DNA from: Chryseobacterium paludis
GTDB taxonomy: Bacteria > Bacteroidota > Bacteroidia > Flavobacteriales > Weeksellaceae
DNA: 64,000 nt
Assembly (NCBI RefSeq): GCF_025403485.1
Contig: NZ_CP099966.1
Location: forward strand, 4,067,001 to 4,131,000
Direction: 5' to 3'
The translations under genes were made by a program, and so were the position numbers. Shown here piece after piece: positions 43,899-52,622 of this stretch. The notes beneath the pieces are model-generated. The model had not been told where the DNA came from, did no database searches, and worked only from the letters and a program-made list of their open reading frames with translations. Each line of letters starts with the position of its first letter. Position 1 is the first letter of the stretch.

Positions 43899-44069
43899 AT
43901 TCTCTGTATCCAAGGTTTTTCTGAGTATAAAAAACGAGCCAATTTCAAAAGTTAGAAAATGGAGTATGGATTCCTGTTAATTTATATTTGAAGTCATATT
44001 CCTTGAGCTTTCATAACGAGAAAGGTAATTATAATTATAAATTGAAGTCTATTTATTTTTGCATAAGAA

Positions 44070-44096
44070 AGGCCCACAATAATTTATTGTGGGCCT
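44070..44096 (-). terminator. Terminator of the peptide-export operon
   Basis: A perfect 12-bp stem AGGCCCACAATA / TATTGTGGGCCT with an ATT loop, 17 bases past the HlyD stop on the minus strand. Confidence 0.85.
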
Positions 44097-44113
44097 GTAT
44101 ATTTTAAAGATTA

Positions 44114-45412
44114 TTAACTTTGATATCCAAGTAGCTTTCTGATCTGGTAGAAGAACCTCTCTATAAGTCTTAGATCCTGAGTTACAATATCTGCGTTACC
44201 TTTAAGTTCTTTATCGAAAGTAAGTGTTCTGTTATAAGAAGTTTTCAAGCCTTTAGGTAGCACTACATCTACATAGTAATTGCCTTTGTCATCAGTAGAA
44301 AGAGAGATATTTTGAACTTTACCTTCTACAATACCATACTCCTGGAAACGGTAATTATCTAATTTGATCAATACTTTTTCCCCTGGAGTAATTTTACCTG
44401 AGTTAATAGGAGGAACGTACATTCTTCCTACCAGTTTATCTTTATTTTTAGGAAGTATAGATAGAATAGCATCACCTGTTTTTACGAACTGATTCTCTCC
44501 GAAAAACTGCTGAAAGCTAGCAATACCATCTGTTGAGGAAATAACCAGGAAATTCTGCTCCCACTGTTTCAGGGACTTTCTTAATTGTTCAAATAACTGT
44601 AAACTCTGTGAAGAATAATTGATTTTATCTTTTTCAGTATTAATGGCAGTTCCGCTTTTTGTTTTATTTAGATTGGAAATGGCTTCTTCCATCTGTGATA
44701 ATGAGATGGTTATATTTTCCAGATTTTGCTGAGCCTGAAGATATTTTATTTTTTCACCTTCAAGTTCTACGGATGCAATTACTCCTTGAGTGAAAAGATC
44801 CTGAGATCTTTGATAACTTTTCTTTGTAAGCTCATATTTTGCCTGCTCCAGGCTTTTTTGTTGTTTTGTAGTAGCAATTCTTACTCTATACTCAGAAATA
44901 CTCTGATTGGTTGCCAGGTTCTCGGGTGCGTAAGGTTGAAGCCTTGTAAAAAGATCCTGATCCTGGAATGCTTTAGCAAAATTATTGTAATCACCTTGCA
45001 GCTCTCCAAGTTTGAAATGTGAAGTCTCATTGATAGGGAAAGAAGAAAGCTGATTAGGGGCTAAGGAATCTATAATTTTTTTTAATTCCAGGACATCCTT
45101 ATAATTGGCTGCAGACTGCATAACCATAAGAACATCATTTTTTTTAACCTCCTGGTGATCTTTAATAAAGATTTTTTCGATTTTGGAATTCGTCCTTGCT
45201 TCAAGCTTTTCAGGCGGATTTTGTGATGTAACAACAATTGGTGCTGATACAAATTCGGGATACTTTATTATATAGCTCATAATTAAAATGAGGATCAGTA
45301 TAATAAATATAATGGTATTTCCCCAGCGAATCATCCAATGGGGCGGCCGTGTAAGAATATCCTGAACACTTTCTGAACGAAGTTCTATATTATCTAAAAT
45401 TTCTTTTTCCAT
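44114..45412 (-). CDS. HlyD-family membrane fusion protein for peptide export
   Basis: 432 residues. One N-terminal transmembrane helix (about 30-50), a biotinyl-lipoyl-like half (SKIEKIFIKDHQEVKKNDVLM), a long alpha-helical hairpin with coiled coil (about 120-280), then the beta-barrel (GKITPGEKVLIKL). This is the adaptor that links an ABC exporter to an outer-membrane channel. It is the last gene of the operon containing the C39 ABC transporter and two precursors. Confidence 0.92.
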   Translation of the reverse strand: MEKEILDNIELRSESVQDILTRPPHWMIRWGNTIIFIILILILIMSYIIKYPEFVSAPIVVTSQNPPEKLEARTNSKIEKIFIKDHQEVKKNDVLMVMQSAANYKDVLELKKIIDSLAPNQLSSFPINETSHFKLGELQGDYNNFAKAFQDQDLFTRLQPYAPENLATNQSISEYRVRIATTKQQKSLEQAKYELTKKSYQRSQDLFTQGVIASVELEGEKIKYLQAQQNLENITISLSQMEEAISNLNKTKSGTAINTEKDKINYSSQSLQLFEQLRKSLKQWEQNFLVISSTDGIASFQQFFGENQFVKTGDAILSILPKNKDKLVGRMYVPPINSGKITPGEKVLIKLDNYRFQEYGIVEGKVQNISLSTDDKGNYYVDVVLPKGLKTSYNRTLTFDKELKGNADIVTQDLRLIERFFYQIRKLLGYQS

Positions 45413-45435
45413 ACAAGAATAAACAATTGAAAATA

Positions 45436-45458
45436 AAAATCCTCAATTTGAGGATTTT
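45436..45458 (-). terminator. Hairpin with T-run after the 45484-45690 precursor gene
   Basis: AAAATCCTCA / TGAGGATTTT with an ATT loop; on the minus strand it runs into TTTTTATTTTC. It lies between the precursor and HlyD and may end part of the transcripts. Confidence 0.6.
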
Positions 45459-45483
45459 GGCTAATCTCTAAATAATTAAATTA

Positions 45484-45690
45484 TTATAAAGGTAGTTTGT
45501 AATCACATTTTGGGTCATTACCCATCTCAACACCTGGAATTACTTCTCCTCCCGGACAGTATTGATTGCAAGCATTCCATACCTTGTTGACTCCGATGAT
45601 ACAAAAACAGTTACAAGGATAAGCTGGAATTGGTCCTGCACCTTGAATTTCTTTTAAGTTTTGTCTTTTGATTTTCTTTAAATCTTTCAT
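45484..45690 (-). CDS. Bacteriocin-like peptide precursor with GAGP leader
   Basis: 68 residues. Leader MKDLKKIKRQNLKEIQGAGPIP, with a Gly-Ala site and helical basic N-terminus typical of C39-peptidase substrates; the core (about 46 residues) has six Cys, seen as PCNCFC, NACNQYC and PKCDY. It sits between the C39 ABC transporter and HlyD. Even Cys number and the disulfide-forming enzyme in the operon suggest an oxidised, secreted product. The activity is unknown. Confidence 0.8.
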   Translation of the reverse strand: MKDLKKIKRQNLKEIQGAGPIPAYPCNCFCIIGVNKVWNACNQYCPGGEVIPGVEMGNDPKCDYKLPL

Positions 45691-45739
45691 AATGAATATT
45701 TTTTATGATTAGTATAGTGAAGTTAATGAAAAAAATAAA

Positions 45740-47932
45740 TTAACTTCCAAGCTCCAGTTGATTTTTTACAAGTCTGTAATACTCACCTCTTAGCGCCACT
45801 AATTCCGCATGATTTCCTTCTTCCACTACTTTTCCTTTATCAAGGACAATGATTTTATCGGCATGTTTCACTGTGGAAAGTCTGTGTGCAATAACAATTG
45901 CTGTTTTTCCTTTGAAAAACTGTTCCAGATTTTCCATAATAACTTTTTCATTGTTTGCATCCAAAGCAGAAGTGGCTTCGTCAAAGAAGATGTACTCCGG
46001 TGATTTATAGACCGCTCTTGCTATAAAGAGTCTTTGTTTTTGTCCACCACTTACACCAACACCTTCGTTTCCTATTTTAGTATTGTAGCTTAACGGAAGC
46101 TCTTCAATAAAATCTTTTATATTCGCAATTTCTACTGCCTTTCGTAGTTTTTGTTTGTCTACATAATCTTCTCCTATGGCGATATTGTTCGCAATAGTAT
46201 CATTGAATACATATCCTTCCTGCATTACCACACCACAATGATCTCTCCAGAACCTTGGTGAAACATTTTTCAGTTTGGTACTTCCGATTTTAATATCACC
46301 TTTATTGGGTTCATAAAACTTCATTAAAAGCTTTAGTAAAGTTGTTTTACCACTTCCACTGGCTCCAACAATAGCAGTGGTTTTTTGATAGGGAATACTT
46401 AGACTTAAACTTTCAAAAACATTAACATCAGAACCTATATATCTGAAAGAAAGATCCTCAATTTCTATGTCTTTTTCTGGAAGCTCAGAAACATACTGTT
46501 CATCTTTGTTTTCTTCATCATCTTTATCGTGTATTTCCCCTAATCTTTCAAGTGAGATTTTAGCATCCTGAGTTTGTTTAATAAAATCAATAAGCTGTAA
46601 CAAAGGGCTGTTCAGTTGTCCTATAATGTATTGTACTGAAAGCATCATACCCAGAGTTAGATTTCCATCTAAAACTAATTTAGCGGAAAGGAAACTTACG
46701 AGAATGTCCTTCATCTGATTAATGAAATTACCCCCAACAGATTGCCATTGTTCTAATGATAATGATTTAATCCTGATTTTAAACAATTTAACCTGCAAAA
46801 ATTCCCAGTCCCAACGTTTTTGCTTTTCAGCATTATGCATTTTTATTTCCTGCATTCCGTTGATTAATTCAATTACTTTGCTCTGCTCCTGGGAAACTTG
46901 GGAAAATCTTTTATAGTCAAGCTCTTTTCTTTTTGCTAAAAAGAAAGTGATCCATCCGATATATAAAATAGCACCTACTAAATAAACAATAAATAATCTG
47001 TAATCATACATTAACAGTACGATACTGAAAATAATTAAATTAACAAGTGAGAATAATGTATTCAGAGAGGAATTGGTAAGAAGTTGTTCAATTCTATGAT
47101 GATCATTAATTCTCTGCATGATATCACCCGTCATTCTTGTATCAAAGAAACTGATAGGAAGTTTCATAAGCTTGATGAAAAAATCGGAGATAATAGAAAT
47201 GTTAATCCTTGCCGAAAGATGAAGTAAAATCCAGCTTCGAATGACTTCAATACCCATCCTTCCAAGGAAAAGCATTATCTGAGCCAGTAAGACAAGATAA
47301 ATGAAATGTAAATCCTGGTTTTGGATTCCGACATCTACAATACTTTGAGTAAGGAAAGGAAATATGAGGGATAGTAAACTTCCTGCTAAAAGTCCTACTG
47401 CCAGTTGAATGACCAGTGATTTATATTTTAATAGATATTTAGAGAGAAAAGAAAAGCTTGCCTTACTTTCTTTATCATCAAATTCCGTCTGAAAGAAAGC
47501 AGGAGTAGTTTCTAGGATAAGAACAATTCCCTCTTCTGTCTTTTCAGTGGCATTTTCACCTATCCATAATTTTATAAATTCATCTCTGCTGTAGGTTATT
47601 AATCCATAACTGGGATCCGAGATGAAAACCTTATTATTCTTGTCGATCTTGTAAACAACCACAAAGTGATTTTTGTTCCAATGCACGATGCATGGAAAAG
47701 GAACTTCTTCAGCAAGTGTATTGAAATCGACCTGGACTCCTAATGAACGGAATCCTAAGTCTTCAGCAGCATCGCTTAGCCCAAGCAAACTACTCCCTTC
47801 ACGAGTTGTTTCTGAAAGACTGCGTATTTGCTGTAATGATATACTCTTACCATAATGTTTACTAACTATTCTAAGACATGTAGGGCCACAATCTTTGGCA
47901 TCCGGCTGCCTGTAAAAAGGAAATTTCTTCAA
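45740..47932 (-). CDS. Peptidase-containing ABC transporter (C39, PCAT)
   Basis: 730 residues. The C39 peptidase domain (1 to about 130) has the catalytic Cys in KDCGPTCLRIV, the His in HWNKNHFVVVYK and the Asp in SDPSYG. Six transmembrane helices (about 160-450) follow, then an ABC ATPase domain with Walker A GASGSGKTT, signature VSGGQKQR and Walker B IFFDEATSALD. It cuts leader peptides after Gly-Gly-like sites and exports the core. Placed between the two precursor genes on the minus strand. Confidence 0.96.
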   Translation of the reverse strand: MKKFPFYRQPDAKDCGPTCLRIVSKHYGKSISLQQIRSLSETTREGSSLLGLSDAAEDLGFRSLGVQVDFNTLAEEVPFPCIVHWNKNHFVVVYKIDKNNKVFISDPSYGLITYSRDEFIKLWIGENATEKTEEGIVLILETTPAFFQTEFDDKESKASFSFLSKYLLKYKSLVIQLAVGLLAGSLLSLIFPFLTQSIVDVGIQNQDLHFIYLVLLAQIMLFLGRMGIEVIRSWILLHLSARINISIISDFFIKLMKLPISFFDTRMTGDIMQRINDHHRIEQLLTNSSLNTLFSLVNLIIFSIVLLMYDYRLFIVYLVGAILYIGWITFFLAKRKELDYKRFSQVSQEQSKVIELINGMQEIKMHNAEKQKRWDWEFLQVKLFKIRIKSLSLEQWQSVGGNFINQMKDILVSFLSAKLVLDGNLTLGMMLSVQYIIGQLNSPLLQLIDFIKQTQDAKISLERLGEIHDKDDEENKDEQYVSELPEKDIEIEDLSFRYIGSDVNVFESLSLSIPYQKTTAIVGASGSGKTTLLKLLMKFYEPNKGDIKIGSTKLKNVSPRFWRDHCGVVMQEGYVFNDTIANNIAIGEDYVDKQKLRKAVEIANIKDFIEELPLSYNTKIGNEGVGVSGGQKQRLFIARAVYKSPEYIFFDEATSALDANNEKVIMENLEQFFKGKTAIVIAHRLSTVKHADKIIVLDKGKVVEEGNHAELVALRGEYYRLVKNQLELGS

Positions 47933-47950
47933 AATTTATAATCATTTAAA

Positions 47951-47973
47951 AATGTCGTCAAATAGACGACATT
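47951..47973 (-). terminator. Hairpin between the 48005-48175 precursor and the ABC transporter
   Basis: AATGTCGTC / GACGACATT with an AAATA loop and a short T-rich tail on the minus strand. Likely a partial terminator that keeps precursor mRNA more abundant than transporter mRNA. Confidence 0.55.
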
Positions 47974-48004
47974 CTTTATTAATATTTTTTAATATCGACT
48001 TTCA

Positions 48005-48175
48005 TTAAAGCCCACAACTATCATCAATGATTAAGTATCTTGCTGGTAAAATATTATAAATCTCTACAGGACAATAGGTATGACATAGAGCTGCTGTCTT
48101 AAGAAGCGGACCTGTTATCAGACCGCTACTTACACTTCTAAAGTTCTGATGTGAAAGTTTTTTTAAATTTTCCAT
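48005..48175 (-). CDS. Short peptide precursor missed by length cut-off
   Basis: 56 residues from the ATG at 48175. The basic N-terminus MENLKKLSHQNFRSVSSGLI resembles the leaders of the other two precursors (LKKL..Q/H..LK style); the following core LLKTAALCHTYCPVEIYN has three Cys in total with a final one in DDSCGL. It has a glycine-containing site ITG near residue 22 instead of GAG. It sits in the operon between the VKOR-thioredoxin gene and the C39 transporter. Confidence 0.65.
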   Translation of the reverse strand: MENLKKLSHQNFRSVSSGLITGPLLKTAALCHTYCPVEIYNILPARYLIIDDSCGL

Positions 48176-48271
48176 GGCAATAGTTTTGATACCTTTAGCT
48201 TTCTGTGGTTTTCAGGGGTACTTTAATTTTTTTCCTAAATTAGTGAATTCTGTTAAATTATTGTAACTATT

Positions 48272-49777
48272 TTAAATTTCTTCATCTTCAATTAATTCAT
48301 CAATAAAATAATGAATGTCTTCGCGGTCATATTTATCAGGAAATTGGAATCCGTTAATGATAAAGATTGGAGTAAAGTTTAATCCAGCATCTGCATTTTC
48401 TAGTGACATTAAATTAAGGGGGTTAAGATCTTCTAACTGACCGTTTGATCCCGCTATTTCTCTGATTTGCTTTTCATCTTTATTTTCAAACCAGGTTTCA
48501 ATTGCTTTTAAAAACTCACTTTCATGTTTATTTTTATAAATATTTGTGAAATCTGATAGAAGACCTGTAGATTTTTCATTTGATTTTTCTGAAAAATAAT
48601 TAAATCGTAGTTGTGCAGAAAGTTCATTAGGGTATTTTTTTAACAAATCTTCCAGGATCTCATGAGCACCCTTACAAAAGCCACAATATGGATTTGAAAC
48701 AACGGAAATACGAAGTTTAGCATCTTTATTTCCCAATGAAAAAGTTTGGCTGTCAGTAAAAGTAATTCTTTCATTTTGAACAAGCTCCCTTTTGAATAGG
48801 TCATAATTTCTTTTAAATCTCAAGTTTTTAGCATTTGATTTTTGAAGACTTTCCTTATCTGTAAGAATAGTATTGAAATAAGAAACTGCGAAGAAGATGA
48901 TTCCCCATAATAATAAGCTTAATATAGCAATGTTTGTATTGAAATAGAAGTTTTCAAAAAAGGCTAATGTTATAATGAGCTGTGCTATTAAGATTGAAAT
49001 GATCAGAAGGCATACACGACAAAATGTTTTTTCGACGAAAGCTTGTATATAGACAGAATAACCTATGGCAATCAATGAAACGATTGTGAAACCTTTTATT
49101 ACATAACCTGTAGCGGGTAAGAACAGTCCTAATACAGCAATTCCTATGAAATAGATTAGTGAGAAATCAGAAAATTTCAGCCCTAGAATACTTGTTTTAT
49201 CTTCATTAATAATTTTATTACATGAATTGATGGTTTGATTTGCAGCGGTATCACCACATATACTTCCTATAACAGCTGAAGTGTTTCCAAATTTCTGATT
49301 AAAAATTTCTAAAGAAATATAAACTCCAACTACAGACAATAAATTGAATAGGATCGTGTACCATGAATAATTTATAATAGAGTAAAGAAGAATTGTTCCT
49401 AAAATTGCATATATGAAAGGTTTGTAATTAGATATCTTCTGTTCCGCATTCACGGTTTTTTCAAATAGTAAAACGAAATCAGTTGCATTTTTATAAAGCT
49501 CTTCTTTATTTAAAGTTTTAGACTTATCAGAATAAATAGAATATTGAGCTCCCGTTTTCTTAACTAAAGAGAAAGAATTGTCGACTATTGCAATGAATTC
49601 TTCGGGAAGTTCATCCCAATATTCCTTATCCAATTCGTAAGCATCATTTTTTACGCCCAAAAAGTTAAGAGTATCGCTAAAAGCTAATGCAGATGGGTAG
49701 TTAGGGTGTGAATTGAATTGGAAAAGAAACTCCTGTTTGTCTAGTTTCAAGTAGCTAATTAGTTTATCTAAGGTCAT
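48272..49777 (-). CDS. VKOR-thioredoxin fusion with a degenerate C39-like N-terminal domain
   Basis: 501 residues. Residues 1 to about 110 resemble a C39 peptidase fold (SHPNYPSALAFSDTLNFLG) without the catalytic Cys. A VKOR domain with several membrane helices follows (about 115-290), including a Cys pair in SICGDTAANQTINSC and the CxxC in KTFCRVC. The C-terminal thioredoxin domain (about 340-500) has the active site CGFC. Such fusions make and shuffle disulfides across the inner membrane, coupled to quinone. It is the first gene of the peptide operon, so the likely clients are the precursors. Confidence 0.88.
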   Translation of the reverse strand: MTLDKLISYLKLDKQEFLFQFNSHPNYPSALAFSDTLNFLGVKNDAYELDKEYWDELPEEFIAIVDNSFSLVKKTGAQYSIYSDKSKTLNKEELYKNATDFVLLFEKTVNAEQKISNYKPFIYAILGTILLYSIINYSWYTILFNLLSVVGVYISLEIFNQKFGNTSAVIGSICGDTAANQTINSCNKIINEDKTSILGLKFSDFSLIYFIGIAVLGLFLPATGYVIKGFTIVSLIAIGYSVYIQAFVEKTFCRVCLLIISILIAQLIITLAFFENFYFNTNIAILSLLLWGIIFFAVSYFNTILTDKESLQKSNAKNLRFKRNYDLFKRELVQNERITFTDSQTFSLGNKDAKLRISVVSNPYCGFCKGAHEILEDLLKKYPNELSAQLRFNYFSEKSNEKSTGLLSDFTNIYKNKHESEFLKAIETWFENKDEKQIREIAGSNGQLEDLNPLNLMSLENADAGLNFTPIFIINGFQFPDKYDREDIHYFIDELIEDEEI

Positions 49778-50069
49778 GTTAATATTTTTATCTAAAATAC
49801 AAAGATGTTTTAAAAAAGCAAATGGTTTTTCATTTTTATGGGACTTATTAGGTTTTTTTCACAGTTGATATACAGGGTTGTTTTATAAGTTTCTGATAAT
49901 TATATACTTATTGCTAATTTACATAAGATTAATCAAGTTTGTATGAAATAATATTACTTTTGTTAATGTCAATCATCTAGGGCTATATTTTCTTTTTTCT
50001 TTGTTAATTTTGGGATAGTATAGAACGTTATTGAGCTTCTAATAAATAATTTTTATAATCTGATTTAAA

Positions 50070-52301
50070 ATGAAAATTAAACTTATAATCACTGTATTAT
50101 TTTTTATAAATATACTGTCGGCACAAAAAATATACTTTCCTAAAACTGCTGCATCTGATTCGGCAATTTTAGAAAAAAGTATTTCAAATATTGCATCTGG
50201 AATTGTGGGGAAATATGAGAGAGCCAAGAAATTGGATTCCATAGAGAAACTATTTAAACTGGAAATTTTAGCCGGGCGTTTTAAAAAATCCATTACTACG
50301 ATTGAGAAATATAGAATAGCTTTTGCAAACCCTAAAAGCGCGTGTACTAAATTTATTAATTATGAAATATATGCTTCAGCTAAGGATATAGAGAAAAATG
50401 AAAAAATGACTTTTCCAAAAGCCGTAGAGAAGGCTTTTAATATTAAATATGCCACACTTCCTGAAAAATATTCATTTCGAATAGCAGAGGTTTTTAACGA
50501 AGATATGCCATTTCAGAAAAATAAATTAAAGAAATCACTGGCTTCATTGAAAACAGACAGTCTAACAAATGCTTTAGGAATAGGGTTGGCTGTAAGCTAT
50601 TTGGATTATAAGGTTTCTTCCGGGATTCAATCAAAAGTGACTGAATTACTGCTTTTGAAAGATAAAGAAAGGTATAATGTAGAATCATTTGATCTTAAAA
50701 CACGAACTGGAGGAAATGTAACCTTGATAATTACGCGCAGAAAAGGGAGCGAACAATCTTTGCCTGTTATTCTGACAAATAATATTTATGCTGGAAAATA
50801 TGATTATGCTTTAGGAAAAAGAGCTGTAGCATATAACTATATTGGCGTTGTAGTAAACACAAGAGGTAAGAGGGATAGTAAGGACGATATAGAGCCATTT
50901 GAACATGAATCACAGGATCTTTATGACGTGATCGATTGGATCAGTAAGCAGCCTTGGTGTAATGGCAAGGTTGGAATGATAGGTGGAAGCTACTTAGGGT
51001 TTAGCCAGTGGGGAGCTGTGAAGAAACTTCATCCCGCTTTGAAAACAATCGTTCCCCAGGTTTCTGTAGGTATTGGCATAGATTATCCTATGACGAACAA
51101 TGTATTTATGAGCTATATGCTGCAATGGATATCTTACGTAACAAATAATAACTTAACAGATGAATCTGATTTTAAGAATTTCACTAAATGGGATTCGATA
51201 AATAAGTCATGGTATAAAAGCGGAAAATCGTTTAGAACCCTTAACTCTGTAAAAGGGCAAAAAGATAAAATCTTTCAAAGATGGTTAGATCATCCAAGCT
51301 ATGATGAATTTTGGAAGAATATGGTTCCTTATAAAAACGATTTTTCGAAAATAAATATTCCTGTTCTTACGACTACAGGTTTTTATGATGATGACCAGCT
51401 TGGTGCTATGTATTACTTTAAGGAGTATTATAAATATAATAAGGATTCAAATCATTATTTAGTGATGGGTCCATATGATCATGGAGGTGCTCAAAGTTAT
51501 GGGATCAATGAGCTAAGAGGCTATAACCTGGATGCTGTAGCACGAATAAACATAAGTGATTTAGCCTTTTCTTGGTTTGATTATATTTTAAAGGATGGTG
51601 TGAAACCAGAATTGTTAAAAGATAAAATAAATGTTCAGATTATGGACACAAATGAGTGGCTCCATGTTCCGGTATTGGAAAAAACACATAACAGTAAACT
51701 GAAATTTTATCTCGCAAAAAAGAAAGATGAAAAATTAAGTTTAACGAAAGAAAAGCCAACAAAAGGAGATTTTGTAAAGCAAACTATTGATTTTAAAATG
51801 AGAGATGATAAAGATGTGTATTTTAAGGTCAGTAAACAGGATAGTCTGAACATTAATAATTCTCTTGTATACGAAACAGAAATATTAGATAGAGATATTA
51901 TAATTAGTGGAGCCTTTAATGCACAGTTAAAAGCAGCTATAAATAAAAAAGATATGGATATCACGATCTCTTTATTTCAGGTAAAACCAGACAATAAAAT
52001 TTTCTTTCTATCGGATTTTCTGGGAAGAGCAAGCTATGCTGAAGATAGAGAAAAGAGAAAGCTCCTGAATCCGGGTAAAGTAGAAACTATTCCTGTTATT
52101 AATTCGATGTTTGTCAGTAAAAAGATACCAAAAGGAAGCCGTCTTATAATATTGCTGGGAATTAATAAAACATCTGCATATCAGATTAATTATGGATCGG
52201 GAAAAGATGTAAGTGACGAAACCATAGATGATGCTAAAGAGCCGTTGGAAGTAAAGTGGTATACGGATAGCTATGTAGAAATTCCTACCATCGAAAAGTA
52301 G
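50070..52301 (+). CDS. Secreted CocE/NonD-family (S15-like) serine hydrolase
   Basis: 743 residues. Signal peptide MKIKLIITVLFFINILSAQ, an N-terminal region of about 190 residues, then the alpha/beta-hydrolase domain with nucleophile Ser in GGSYLGFSQWG (about residue 310), acid in GFYDDDQLGAM, and His in GPYDHGGAQSYG. The C-terminal X-Pro dipeptidyl-peptidase-type beta domain follows. Family members hydrolyse peptides or esters such as glutaryl-7-ACA or cocaine; the substrate here is not known. Its promoter must lie in the 292-base divergent gap with the peptide operon. Confidence 0.87.
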   Translation: MKIKLIITVLFFINILSAQKIYFPKTAASDSAILEKSISNIASGIVGKYERAKKLDSIEKLFKLEILAGRFKKSITTIEKYRIAFANPKSACTKFINYEIYASAKDIEKNEKMTFPKAVEKAFNIKYATLPEKYSFRIAEVFNEDMPFQKNKLKKSLASLKTDSLTNALGIGLAVSYLDYKVSSGIQSKVTELLLLKDKERYNVESFDLKTRTGGNVTLIITRRKGSEQSLPVILTNNIYAGKYDYALGKRAVAYNYIGVVVNTRGKRDSKDDIEPFEHESQDLYDVIDWISKQPWCNGKVGMIGGSYLGFSQWGAVKKLHPALKTIVPQVSVGIGIDYPMTNNVFMSYMLQWISYVTNNNLTDESDFKNFTKWDSINKSWYKSGKSFRTLNSVKGQKDKIFQRWLDHPSYDEFWKNMVPYKNDFSKINIPVLTTTGFYDDDQLGAMYYFKEYYKYNKDSNHYLVMGPYDHGGAQSYGINELRGYNLDAVARINISDLAFSWFDYILKDGVKPELLKDKINVQIMDTNEWLHVPVLEKTHNSKLKFYLAKKKDEKLSLTKEKPTKGDFVKQTIDFKMRDDKDVYFKVSKQDSLNINNSLVYETEILDRDIIISGAFNAQLKAAINKKDMDITISLFQVKPDNKIFFLSDFLGRASYAEDREKRKLLNPGKVETIPVINSMFVSKKIPKGSRLIILLGINKTSAYQINYGSGKDVSDETIDDAKEPLEVKWYTDSYVEIPTIEK

Positions 52302-52620
52302 AGTTATTTGAAATTGCTAAAAAATAGAAATTAAAAAATATCTTGATTTTATGTGATTTTTTAATTCAAATAAGCTTGTTGATAAATTTTTTATATTTAA
52401 TTAAAAAAAATACTACAAATACTATAATTTCATAGTAAACTCAAGTAAACTTAAAAAATCATAAAGTTTTCATAAAGTTTTACAAAAGGGCAAAAATGTT
52501 TTTGTTTTTATAAATATTATTGTACTTTTACATCGCCTTGAATGAGGGAACAAGTCAAGGTAATAAATTTTTTTTCATCATTTGTGTTTTTAGAATCGTA
52601 TCGCCTGATACGATTCTTTT
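52302..52620. other. AT-rich gap with a candidate promoter for a small RNA
   Basis: 319 bases after the S15 hydrolase. The left 200 bases have no gene; the repeated words AAGTTTTCATAAAGTTTTA and GTAAACTCAAGTAAACTT are noted. The right end has TTTG at 52501-52504, 18 bases, and a -7-like TACTTTTA at 52523-52530, followed by a short hairpin-bearing transcript. Confidence 0.6.
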
Positions 52621-52622
52621 TT
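52536..52622 (+). ncRNA. Candidate small RNA with 5' hairpin and intrinsic terminator
   Basis: A good promoter (TTTG, 18 bases, TACTTTTA) is followed from about 52536 by a 5' hairpin CCTTGA / TCAAGG with loop ATGAGGGAACAAG. An 11-bp terminator stem AGAATCGTATC / GATACGATTCT with loop GCCT and a T-run follows, about 87 bases in all. The minus strand beyond this stem has no T-run, so the terminator serves the plus strand. No open frame of note. It ends against the stop of the DUF3810 gene on the other strand. Confidence 0.5.

Noticed and set aside
43899..44069. Gap between the tRNA terminator and the export-operon terminator as a tRNA-linked attachment site
   Set aside because: No direct repeat of the tRNA 3' end was seen in the window and no integrase gene is present.
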